A stretch of DNA of 64,000 bases. Source: Elusimicrobium simillimum (GTDB lineage Bacteria; Elusimicrobiota; Elusimicrobia; Elusimicrobiales; Elusimicrobiaceae). The stretch is taken from NCBI RefSeq assembly GCF_049639735.1, contig NZ_JBEVVA010000003.1:930001-994000 (forward strand). The letters are read 5' to 3'. Positions 45,201-52,397 of the stretch are shown piece after piece (within the stretch, counting starts at the first letter, position 1; each line of letters starts with the position of its first letter). The notes beneath the pieces are model-generated. The model worked only from the letters and a program-made list of their open reading frames with translations, did not search any database and was not told where the DNA came from. Both the position numbers and the translations under genes were made by a program.

Positions 45201-48200
45201 AACTTAAATGTGACTATTGGCGATACGCTGCTTTCTTTTGATACTCTGCCGGAGATTATTGTAAAAGCGGTGGGTATAGGAACAACCGGTTGGGGCGTGG
45301 CTAATATAGCCTATACATCCGAGGGGTATGTAAGAGAAAAGAGAACTAACGCCGCGGCTAAGGTATCTGGTATTTTAGGTTCCGGTACGGTAGGTAATCT
45401 AATATTTCCCACGGCTTCCGCTTTGCTGGCGTATACTTTTGATTCCATAAGCTTTGTTTTTGTGCTGCCTGTGGGCTTTGCTTTTATGCTTATGAATTTT
45501 GGCGTAAAACTTAAGAGCGGCGCTTTGCACCAGGAAAAAGAACCCGGTAAATTTTTACGCTTTGTGGAACGTGTTTTTATTAAAAAAGACGAGTTGCAAG
45601 CCGCTTTTGGCAGCTTTATAAGACCTGTAACCGCGCCTGTTAAAAAATATGTTGGCGCGCCGCTTGCCAAAATATTTAAAAACCAATTTGGCAAAGGCGA
45701 CACTCTTAACCTCTCATTCCTTTTCTTTACTCCAAAATATTTTACAAAGGGCGGGGGTAAGGCGCTTATAGATTTAACCTCTAAAAACGTAAGCGCGGAT
45801 AAAGCGGCGGAGATGATAATATCTTCCGCGCTTTATAATATGAAAAATTCCGCTACCGACGCGGAAAAAGCCGTTGTTAAAAACACCATTTCAGCGGGTT
45901 ATGATAATGCGGTTAAACAGTATTTTGAGTATAAAAAAGATAGCTTTAAAGGGGTTTTTGCCTCAATAAAACCCATGTTAACAGGTGAGACAAGAAAAAA
46001 TAGCAACGCTAAATTTAAAGAGCTTTTGACAGTTAATCTTGTAAGAGCGCTTAGAGAGGCCAACCTGCCCCAAGCTATTAACCGGATAATTGTAGACACG
46101 TTAAACAAAACATATGATGACGTCAAAATAACCGCCCCGGCGCAAGCCGCCATGAAGGACGAAAACTATGTTTCTCACCATTATGAAGAAGACGGCTACA
46201 AACATAATGTCGAAGTATTTCAAGACACGGCTTTTGGCGAAGTAAGACTGCCTTTACAGGTATCGCTGGCCACCAGCATTAAAATAAAAGAAAACGAACG
46301 TCTTGTTATAGACGCTAAAGACTCTAACCTATATATTAAAAACGGTAAGAAAAACCATACCTTGGGTTATTTTTACATACAAACATTCGGTAGCAATTTA
46401 CTCAGAATAGTTGACAGCGTTTTGGAAGCTAACCAAAAATTTGACGAGCCTTTTGTAGTTAAAATAGACCGTGACGGTTACCACAACGGCCGTTTGTTCA
46501 GAAGAGAGATAGGCAGAACGGAAAGAACTGTTTATTATAAAACAGAAAATAATATTCTGCCCAATATCAAATTTCTTGTAGATAATAAAATAGAAGTTTC
46601 CGCTGCGCAAAAGCTTATACTTTTAGAAGACGGCAGCCTTGTTGTGCAGGAATATAACGGCGCCACCAGAGTTGTGCCGGCTTTTGACATAAGGCTGCGC
46701 AAAGAGGAAATAAAACACTGGGCAAAAGTGTTTTCAACCACTCCTAATAAAACCGGCGATATGCAAATGCGTATCCGTTCCAACTATAACAAAGTACTGC
46801 CCATAGAGTTTGCCGCGGCCGATACCTCTAACCCGTCTATCGGCGTGTTGGGTTTTTTAAAAGGGCTTTTTATGCTGCCCGAAAACCTGGCGCAGATGAT
46901 ACCGTTTTTCAGTTATATTTCCGCTTTATTCTCAATTTTTGTTAACCCGTTTGTTGAGCGTTACGGCAAAGTAAAGGTACTTAAGGTTGGGCAATACCTT
47001 ACGTTCGCATCTTACGCCGCTATGTCTGGCCTGGTGGCTTACGGCGGGGTAATGGGTTTTGAACCTACTTTAATTAAAAAGGCCGTTGTGGCGGGCTCAC
47101 TGTTTGTGCTTGGCCTTGGCGGCACGCTTAACAGCGGCGTAAGCAGTTCACTCGTGCGCGAAATATCTGAAAACGCCGACGTTTCCGGCAGCCGTATGGC
47201 GGGGTTGCAGTTGTACCGTTCGCTTGGCGCGGTGGCGTTCCTTCTCATACCTGTGGCGCTCAGCTTTGGCAGTAACTTGCTATTTAACGCTTTAGATTTA
47301 CCGTATGTTTCCAGTATAGATTTTACTGTTTCATATTTCTTATTCCTTGGTCTTACAGGTCTTACTATAGTAATGCTGGAAAGGTCTAATATTAGAAACG
47401 TTATAAGTGAGGAGCGTTTGGCGCAGCTGGTGTCTCTGGAAGGCAAAAAAATAGCCCGTGTTATACCCGCAGACAGCGTTGTGGGTATAGGTCTTGGCGG
47501 CGCTAAAGAAATGGGGGCTCTGCTTAAAAATAATAAGCTGGTAAGAAGGCTGTTTGCCGCCAGCTTCCTTTTTACAGGTTCAGAAATAGCCACGCGTTCC
47601 AGCGCAAGTTCTTTAATAAGAGGCTTCTTTAAAGGGCTTAACCATGAAACGCTTTTTAACCACCCCGCTTTTTCATGGATGCCGGAGATTGTTAAGCAGT
47701 CTCTTTCCGTAGATAATGTGGCGTTGGTTACGGTTGCCTCGGTCAGTTATTTACCCGCTATCATGGTGCGCTCTACCGTTAAAAAATGGATGCTAAAAGG
47801 CTGGTTATCTTCTGAAGACGTAGTGTTTTTGGCTATTACATTCTCAGGCCTTGGTCTTGGTATGTATATATCAGAGGGTGTTACCCCGCTTGGTCTTACC
47901 GGTATAGTGCTTAACGTTATAGGCACGTCCAACTTTTTCTCACAATTGCAGAACATCGTTCTCAGCCGTAATCCTATGCAAATAAGAAACCTTGTAGGGC
48001 AGACAATAGGCCTTACTCTTCTTGGCGGGGCGGTAATCTCGCCCATAATGGGGCAGGTTTCCACAATGTTTGATTCTGTCACCACAGGGCTTGTGGTGCC
48101 AGCTGTAGCGCTTGTGGGCGCGGCGGCGTTTTTAGTGCCTGAGGTTCTAGGCTCACGCTTTTTTAAATCAATGAAAATTAACAAAGATGAAGACGGTACA

Positions 48201-50303
48201 GAGGAAGCTGAAAGTCTTATATTTGATGTTGAACAGCGCCTTAAAGACCTTGCCTGGCTAAAAGAGAACCATATTTCAGATAACGGCGCCGTAGGCCGCT
48301 ATAAGCAGGATATTGAGCTTGCCATTAGCAGGGGCCTGCGCGGCGATACTTTGCATTATAACGGCATTACTCTGCAGGGGCTTATAAGCGTAGCAAAGGC
48401 TTTATATAAAGACCTCTCCGTTCTTGCTGCCACAACACGCGGCCTGGTGTTAAAATTATTAGGTCTTAGCCAATTTGTAAAAAAGACACTTGTAGTTGAA
48501 TTAAGCCAAATACCTTTCAATCCGCACTTTTACAGGGACTCGGTTTTTACCTTTGGGCATACATATGGCACAGGCTATGTTATTAAATATAAAGGGCAGG
48601 TATACGGCGTTACAAACGCGCGTATAGGCGTGGCAAAAGGAAATATTTTTAACGTATATGACACTGATTGGAGAGAGTATAAGGTTGGCGTTATAAGCAG
48701 CGGCGCCTACACACCTTTTGGCGGCACTTATTCCACTAACGTGGCGTTGGTTAAGTTTTTAAATAAAGAGGATGAAAAGCAATTTAAGCCGCTTCTTCTG
48801 GGTTCTTCCGACGCTATAGAGGTGGGCGACGAGGTTTTTACCGTGGGGGTTTCGGATAAAACTAATTATGTTGTGGAAAAACGTAATGTTGAGCATGTAA
48901 AATCGATGCAGTTTGCCACCAGCCATGTAAGAAGCGGTAAAAGCGGCCTTTGCGGCGGTCCTGTGCTTAGCGCCAAGCCGTTCGCGCTTGACCCCCTAAA
49001 TCCTTCTTATAATGACGATAACGGCCTATACCGCGTGGTTGGTCTTAATACGGGTACACAGTTTGAAAAAGATCAAAGTTATGTTATCCGCGCGGAAATT
49101 ATAGAGAAGTTTCTTGAAGAGGTTATTTCAGGCGTTAAAGAAACATACCCCGTAATGGTTAACAATTTAAAAATTTTAGACTTACCCTATGACTTTACCA
49201 TTTACCAAGCCAGAGTGTTCCGCGAAAATTCTGAAGTGGACAGTTATGTCGTTACTGTGAACAAAGAACTTTTAGATTATGAGAACCTGGCCAATACTCT
49301 TGATATTCAACCCGGCGACGTGCTGGAAATAAACTACGGGCGTAACGCTATTACAAATAAGTTAACTTTTACCGTACCTCAAATAGCCTTACGCAATGTC
49401 CATCATAACGGTTATTTGAAGTTGTTTTTTAACGATTTTTTTAATCATCCCGAAACCATTACTCTTAGAGTTTCAAACCGTCTTGAAAGGATTGCCAGAA
49501 AAGCCTATAGAAAATTTTTTAAAATTCCTAAAGAAAACAGACCTGTTATAAAGTCAGACAAAAAGTCTCTTATGCTTGACGGTGATAACGCTAGGCACGC
49601 CGCCTCGGCTTTCTTCTACAAACCTGTAAGAGCTAGCGGTACTGTTATTAAATATAACGGCACTATTTACGGTTTGATGACAGCCCACTGCGACAACCGC
49701 GTAGGTAAAACTGTAAAAATAGCGGATAGTAATGGCAACGAGTACGCCGCGCAAATAATAGCCGCAGGTAAAAACAGATTTTGGCTGCCCGGTGCGCCCG
49801 ATGTTACCATTTTAGCGCTCAGCCCGGAGGCTGAGGCCGCTTTTACGCCTATAGAACTCTCCGATACAGACCCTAAGGAGGGGGATGAACTTTATTCTTA
49901 CGGATATGTAAGAGTCAACGATTTTGAGGGCCGCGCCATTTTACGCACAGTACTTGGTAAAACCGCTTCCAGAGTTGTAACCACTCCCGTTATGGCCAAC
50001 GGCAGTGTAGGGTATTGCGGCGCGTCGCTGGTTGACGAAAAAGGTTATTTGGTGGGTATGCATGCCGGTACTTATAACGATAAAACCAACAGCCACGCCG
50101 TAAACCTTGAAACCATTAAAACTTTTCTTGATTATATGGAAAATGACACAAAAGGCGTTTTTAAAATAAGCTTAGAGGACGGCACCGTGCGTGAGATACC
50201 CCTGCAAAAGGTTGTCGCCAAACATAAAAAATACTTTAAAAACCTGCGCATAGCCAAAAAGGCGGCGCAAAAGGCAGACCCTCTTATAGCGGGTGCCAAC
50301 TAA
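39222..50303 (+). CDS. Giant exported/membrane protein 2: MFS-like domains and trypsin-fold cysteine protease domains
   Basis: 3693 aa; ATG follows AAAGGA. Signal peptide cut near VYA|QV (residue 30). Residues ~52-1110 come from the repeat shared with giant gene 1. Then: a diverged linker and helical region (~1110-1500), a mixed domain (~1500-1640), an MFS-like membrane block (~1664-2095), a second mixed domain (~2280-2530), a second MFS-like block (~2542-2976), and two chymotrypsin-fold domains. The first (~3095-3290) has GLCGGP with Cys3244 but Arg3134 and Asn3173 where His and Asp are expected. The second (~3440-3660) keeps TAHC (His3489), APDVTIL (Asp3527) and GYCGAS (Cys3599), a plausible His-Asp-Cys triad. 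Function unknown. Confidence 0.85.
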   Translation: MNLSQTLIKIISVTLIASLLSSLLPADVYAQVSSKRVNRGSGTVSNSNQKSTTTPISSSSSLGEDLSNASLSKYDLSKLKTFSIEEIKSQAAAKANEDIVLRRDNTTVVYVPMGPGEKAEEVVESISDKRGRELSEVIEGYFGLNEGVESGPLGYESYKKEFDKERRDLEVKYLGEISRKVGEQEGILAGELREYSLRGMSAADLALYEGYKTSEISAWSKELHGELGVVLGVDSKSRYAQYKAEWGKVEERLLRETHRELSKKKSELLGLWRREPNTYGKYVLRVSPLLLTVEGMFDVGERRELLSLYKSKVSKGNCLEAGCVDEMYAVMGIGMLGSRSDGGDVRRLLINSMDIAGSGALLMAGAGTLLSLGAYSELDTVVGYATREERKQVSGDYDLLLLSTYAREWKDRHGKYLGKKSVNAAYPIDRTSMGNAWTQVVDVLLAEGSAESLSILSKYSVGACGVRTYMGARSVGCSGVMPFIAEGLLSGKVKVDLGIEFSGQAAAAGLSQRGMLLAHIMNASFGDMNEVDEGKLDKRIYNYLLRTESSAALKKNVTKHAVINREGELWKGSEVSQTGIMTTFAGSADVALAVFFIGRMGVSLVRQSGQIGLKMYRLTQVGRKGTNGIKNLRHYAMYKNLSQATRAGRGSNFKAFSGSQFKANNAANPLNILTREHLRTSIGRAKVDARAKQLAGEKLSIERSLAREQQLNQISGKKIGKVDPNISKTLASGGNKVSVEGLEGKKFSRLGSETGNNFIERRILGGKSYGEASGWRQNLLDRSRELSLSLEILKDNIGYGLQGSNKKYVAASLITPAGQAVSTQGAATAEFSVMQSMKSGMPSASILSESGAPTAIRGVGSVSKTAPVTKVTTASPVSSAAKTLNGLVGENSGINKALGKLNIPVSAGASAGLSLGAPRIIGRDIRTPMQGRTAEEDKGISDFEYLLKAMNPFAKEVGGQIVKADNLAGNLANGAKMGLRYAAQRLSNKTKADGFTRSVDQQYNVSRETRLARSVAAIDAIYQNAKASGREGMLTVGETRAVKGYINDIEGNNQHWVLNKESGVWQKQYTQSGQEAITHLNNNYFTGVQPREVKNQTTASNPTTPRPQITTPMAPTISHQDLPVMSRPSALYASAARPVVMPKEDLSLARPYAVNETETIKPLSGRPVVNYAWEETNVALADGQVPLIKAGYQTAQKTTPINFIEETPATATASSHNSNQEGYVKFFTRTPAQEQTANTLNSGLNPQILINSFKKFKTFIVNLLPARNEAAPLSMAQRIEQISVAAAISDTEKQMVAALLKVGYANAEAAYVQKTGKTIEAEPGNAEFKNIVEAELDNIIRSSRLPAQSKETILQAIGPAVFAAPVAAGNAKTLKSLSTLTDKAVDNINRNKKGPLLFSGVPFTSYIMNDLAIPGRERAALRKIAKAVEKQAVLKFNKEHPGQALNTNILNDPAVQDLIIESLINKISISNVILQSNKHIIVREVAKVLNKTFVEAAEGRVSLKPADILTRNQKKRLLATVKKNGTPTMMVESPDNIVINVEETGIIDSSRMWVEDNTVLGSGKYITNIEIVAPSINKTRVITLKTKTPIKINESAGDEIYINYAFDERDGVEKAFLVQKTIKNGETREKVLLTTSLIVSDNGRISANKTFANELKEGVGLIGQKLWPVYGVSVIAGFSGIATAVASMAVKPLGLSEVEGALIQAMGYLLPTFLSIPIAGLAKTHFSRKVLVNLGFTLIIGALTIPMLNGMYGRLGTITPQMLDILLISMVPLGLGATMVSVTSGPIMQESSTEGKFRTNYDRTSWFKQMFGIIIGNGSVLIGEQFFGLDMSMLFPMYAGLTFLGAIFYNGFKPNIRTLNVFKAKENQTIADQKGESIKSWELLTRDRLVRNGWLTTVSYMGLMGTVGLFFNRIMINSMELVFGGKPSAGLAMGITAAIYSLPMFVKRLTREFKKGKGSDVETANTIIKDSKTVVLGLSIVLAGLLLPVPEINNLNVTIGDTLLSFDTLPEIIVKAVGIGTTGWGVANIAYTSEGYVREKRTNAAAKVSGILGSGTVGNLIFPTASALLAYTFDSISFVFVLPVGFAFMLMNFGVKLKSGALHQEKEPGKFLRFVERVFIKKDELQAAFGSFIRPVTAPVKKYVGAPLAKIFKNQFGKGDTLNLSFLFFTPKYFTKGGGKALIDLTSKNVSADKAAEMIISSALYNMKNSATDAEKAVVKNTISAGYDNAVKQYFEYKKDSFKGVFASIKPMLTGETRKNSNAKFKELLTVNLVRALREANLPQAINRIIVDTLNKTYDDVKITAPAQAAMKDENYVSHHYEEDGYKHNVEVFQDTAFGEVRLPLQVSLATSIKIKENERLVIDAKDSNLYIKNGKKNHTLGYFYIQTFGSNLLRIVDSVLEANQKFDEPFVVKIDRDGYHNGRLFRREIGRTERTVYYKTENNILPNIKFLVDNKIEVSAAQKLILLEDGSLVVQEYNGATRVVPAFDIRLRKEEIKHWAKVFSTTPNKTGDMQMRIRSNYNKVLPIEFAAADTSNPSIGVLGFLKGLFMLPENLAQMIPFFSYISALFSIFVNPFVERYGKVKVLKVGQYLTFASYAAMSGLVAYGGVMGFEPTLIKKAVVAGSLFVLGLGGTLNSGVSSSLVREISENADVSGSRMAGLQLYRSLGAVAFLLIPVALSFGSNLLFNALDLPYVSSIDFTVSYFLFLGLTGLTIVMLERSNIRNVISEERLAQLVSLEGKKIARVIPADSVVGIGLGGAKEMGALLKNNKLVRRLFAASFLFTGSEIATRSSASSLIRGFFKGLNHETLFNHPAFSWMPEIVKQSLSVDNVALVTVASVSYLPAIMVRSTVKKWMLKGWLSSEDVVFLAITFSGLGLGMYISEGVTPLGLTGIVLNVIGTSNFFSQLQNIVLSRNPMQIRNLVGQTIGLTLLGGAVISPIMGQVSTMFDSVTTGLVVPAVALVGAAAFLVPEVLGSRFFKSMKINKDEDGTEEAESLIFDVEQRLKDLAWLKENHISDNGAVGRYKQDIELAISRGLRGDTLHYNGITLQGLISVAKALYKDLSVLAATTRGLVLKLLGLSQFVKKTLVVELSQIPFNPHFYRDSVFTFGHTYGTGYVIKYKGQVYGVTNARIGVAKGNIFNVYDTDWREYKVGVISSGAYTPFGGTYSTNVALVKFLNKEDEKQFKPLLLGSSDAIEVGDEVFTVGVSDKTNYVVEKRNVEHVKSMQFATSHVRSGKSGLCGGPVLSAKPFALDPLNPSYNDDNGLYRVVGLNTGTQFEKDQSYVIRAEIIEKFLEEVISGVKETYPVMVNNLKILDLPYDFTIYQARVFRENSEVDSYVVTVNKELLDYENLANTLDIQPGDVLEINYGRNAITNKLTFTVPQIALRNVHHNGYLKLFFNDFFNHPETITLRVSNRLERIARKAYRKFFKIPKENRPVIKSDKKSLMLDGDNARHAASAFFYKPVRASGTVIKYNGTIYGLMTAHCDNRVGKTVKIADSNGNEYAAQIIAAGKNRFWLPGAPDVTILALSPEAEAAFTPIELSDTDPKEGDELYSYGYVRVNDFEGRAILRTVLGKTASRVVTTPVMANGSVGYCGASLVDEKGYLVGMHAGTYNDKTNSHAVNLETIKTFLDYMENDTKGVFKISLEDGTVREIPLQKVVAKHKKYFKNLRIAKKAAQKADPLIAGAN
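39376..42551 (+). repeat. 3.18-kb identical direct repeat, copy B
   Basis: Second copy of 12517-15692, in the same orientation and reading phase, 26859 bases downstream. Essential genes (rpsB, tsf, nadE, acpP and others) lie between the copies, so deletion by recombination would probably be lethal, while gene conversion would be tolerated. Confidence 0.9.
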
Positions 50304-50317
50304 TGCGCCTCTGCAGG

Positions 50318-50346
50318 TTGACTATAAGGTGCCGTTGTGCTATAAT
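50318..50346 (+). promoter_or_regulatory. Sigma-70-type promoter of rimP-nusA-infB
   Basis: TTGACT (50318-50323), a 17-base spacer and TATAAT (50341-50346), just after the end of giant gene 2. It gives a leader of ~120 bases. Confidence 0.85.
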
Positions 50347-50372
50347 AAATACATAGAAACACACTCTTACTG

Positions 50373-50408
50373 AGAGCGACTTGGCATTCCAAGTCGCTCT
50401 TTTATTAA
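50373..50408 (+). terminator. Leader terminator/attenuator of rimP-nusA-infB
   Basis: Perfect 12-bp stem AGAGCGACTTGG / CCAAGTCGCTCT with a CATT loop, followed by TTTATT. An alternative 11-bp pairing of GACTTGGCATT (50378-50388) with AATGCCAAGTC (50424-50434) would break it. This suggests regulated readthrough. Confidence 0.65.
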
Positions 50409-50474
50409 GAATTTCAAGAGTATAATGCCAAGTCATGATTGTGGCCTTGGTTTTATGCTCTTAAGGAAGGTAAA

Positions 50475-50933
50475 ATGAAAGACATTAGCAAGATAGAAGA
50501 AGTAGTGGCCAAACATGTGTCCGCCTCAGGCTTTGAAGTGGTTGACTTAATCATACAAAACCAGGGCAGCAAAAAACTCTTACAGTTTTTTGTGGACAAA
50601 GAGGGCGGCATTAATTTGGACGATTGTGAAAAAGCGTCCCGCCTTATTGACAGCGTGCTGGAAATGGAAAACATTATTGACGGCGCTTATATACTGGAGG
50701 TTTCGTCCCCCGGTATTAAACGCGTGCTTAAACGCCCTGAACATTTTAAAAAGTTTATAGGTGAACGCGCTAAGGTAATGACCAAGGCGCCCATAGAAAA
50801 CCGCGCCAACTTTACAGGCGTTATAGCTTCGGCCGATGATAAGCAAATAGTGTTGGACGACGGCACCACGCAATTTACCTTCAAATACGAAGATATTAAA
50901 AAAGCAAACTTAGACCCTGTGCTGGAGTTTTAA
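50475..50933 (+). CDS. rimP: Ribosome maturation factor RimP
   Basis: 152 aa from ATG 50475, which follows AAGGAAGG; an in-frame upstream start at 50439 lies in the leader. Assists 30S subunit assembly. GFEVVDLIIQNQGSKKLLQFFVDKEGGINLDDCEKASRLI and YILEVSSPGIKRVL are the family blocks, though they are split here for brevity into GINLDDC and EVSSPGIKR as key points. nusA and infB follow, the standard order. Confidence 0.95.
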   Translation: MKDISKIEEVVAKHVSASGFEVVDLIIQNQGSKKLLQFFVDKEGGINLDDCEKASRLIDSVLEMENIIDGAYILEVSSPGIKRVLKRPEHFKKFIGERAKVMTKAPIENRANFTGVIASADDKQIVLDDGTTQFTFKYEDIKKANLDPVLEF

Positions 50934-51005
50934 TTTAAAAATTTAAACATGATTCGCGCGCAAAGCTGCGCGAAGCGAGCCAAAATAAAAAGAGAGGACA
51001 GAAAT

Positions 51006-52397
51006 ATGGAAGGCAACCCCAAAGATTTACTTTTAGCTTTAGAAAGCTTAGAAAGAGAAAAAAACATTAAAAGAGAAGACATTATTAAAACTATTGAAGA
51101 CGCTTTAGTTTCCGCGCTTCGCAAAAACCTTGGTAAAACAGCGCAAATCAGCGCCAAAATTGACCTGGAAGAGGGCACGGTAAGGGCGTTTCAGGTGCTT
51201 AACATTGTGGAAGAGGTTGTAAACCCTGAGATGGAAATTTCTTTAGAAGAAGCCAAAAAAATGGATAAACGCTCAGAAGTGGGCGGCACAATCACCAATA
51301 TTTTGGAAGTAGAAGATTTTTCCCGCATAGCGGCCCAGATAGCCAAACAGGTTTTAATACAAAAAGTACGCGGCATTGAGCGCGAAAACACCTACAAAGA
51401 ATTTAAACCCAGAGAGGGCGAAGTTATCACAGGTTCAGTACGCAGATTTTCTGACAGAGACATTGTGGTTGACCTTGGTAAAGTAGAAGCAATTTTACCC
51501 TACTCCGAGCAAATTAAAAAAGAACGCTATTCCAACGGTTCCCGCATTAAAGCCATTATCACAAAAGTGCTTTCACAGCAGGATTTAATTACCATTGGCG
51601 ACGACCCGGTTATGGGCCGCTACAAAAGCGCCGCTTTTAAAATGGACAAAGGCCAGCGCGGGCCATACGTTATACTTTCCCGCACCAGCCCGGAATTTTT
51701 AGAAGACCTTTTTAAAGTAGAAGTACCCGAAATAGGCGAGGGGATTGTTGAAATTAAAAACATAGTGCGCGACCCGGGGTACAGGGCCAAAATCATGGTA
51801 ACCAGCTATGATAACAAAGTGGACCCTATCGGCACCTGCGTGGGTATGCGCGGCATAAGAATACGCGCCGTAATGAACGAACTCAGCGGCGAACGCATTG
51901 ACCTTATTGCCTACAGCGAAGACGTTTCTACCATGCTTATGAACTCTATCGCCCCGGCTAAAGCCTCTTCAGTTAAGCTTATCAGCGCCGAAGAAAAGAA
52001 AGCTCTTATTATTGTGCCCGACGACCAGCTGGCCATAGCCATTGGTAAAGACTGGCAGAATATTAAACTGGCCTCTAAGCTTACAGGCTGGGAAATTGAA
52101 GTAAAGAGCGAGTCTCAAAAAGCGGAAGAGGGCCAGCAGGTTACAGACGCTCTTGAAAGCATTTTAGCCTCAGTAGAAGGCATCGGCCCCAAAACCGCTG
52201 AAACCCTGGTAAAAGCCGGGTTTAACAGCGTAGAAAAAATTGCAGCTCTCTCACCCGAACATTTAGAAACAGTACAAGGCATTGGCGAAAAGTCAGCCGC
52301 TAAGATTATTGAGGGCGCCAAAAAATATTTAGAAGCTCAAAACAGCAGTGTTTCAGAGCAGGAGGTTACAGATGACACCAACCAAGAAAACAACTAA
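51006..52397 (+). CDS. nusA: Transcription termination/antitermination factor NusA
   Basis: 463 aa from ATG 51006 after GAGAGGA; an upstream in-frame start at 50949 has no ribosome site. Binds RNA polymerase and nascent RNA. N-terminal domain (~1-125), S1 domain (~135-205, EGEVITGSVRRF), two KH domains (~210-350, with CVGMRGIRIRAV and AIAIGKDWQNIKLA), and a C-terminal helix-hairpin-helix region (~385-450, VEGIGPKTAETLV, VQGIGEKSAAKII). It overlaps infB by 26 bases. Confidence 0.97.
   Translation: MEGNPKDLLLALESLEREKNIKREDIIKTIEDALVSALRKNLGKTAQISAKIDLEEGTVRAFQVLNIVEEVVNPEMEISLEEAKKMDKRSEVGGTITNILEVEDFSRIAAQIAKQVLIQKVRGIERENTYKEFKPREGEVITGSVRRFSDRDIVVDLGKVEAILPYSEQIKKERYSNGSRIKAIITKVLSQQDLITIGDDPVMGRYKSAAFKMDKGQRGPYVILSRTSPEFLEDLFKVEVPEIGEGIVEIKNIVRDPGYRAKIMVTSYDNKVDPIGTCVGMRGIRIRAVMNELSGERIDLIAYSEDVSTMLMNSIAPAKASSVKLISAEEKKALIIVPDDQLAIAIGKDWQNIKLASKLTGWEIEVKSESQKAEEGQQVTDALESILASVEGIGPKTAETLVKAGFNSVEKIAALSPEHLETVQGIGEKSAAKIIEGAKKYLEAQNSSVSEQEVTDDTNQENN

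Noticed and set aside
50362..50440. tRNA-like segment before rimP (as metY in some bacteria)
   Set aside because: The hairpins do not fit a cloverleaf and no T-loop GTTCGA motif is present.
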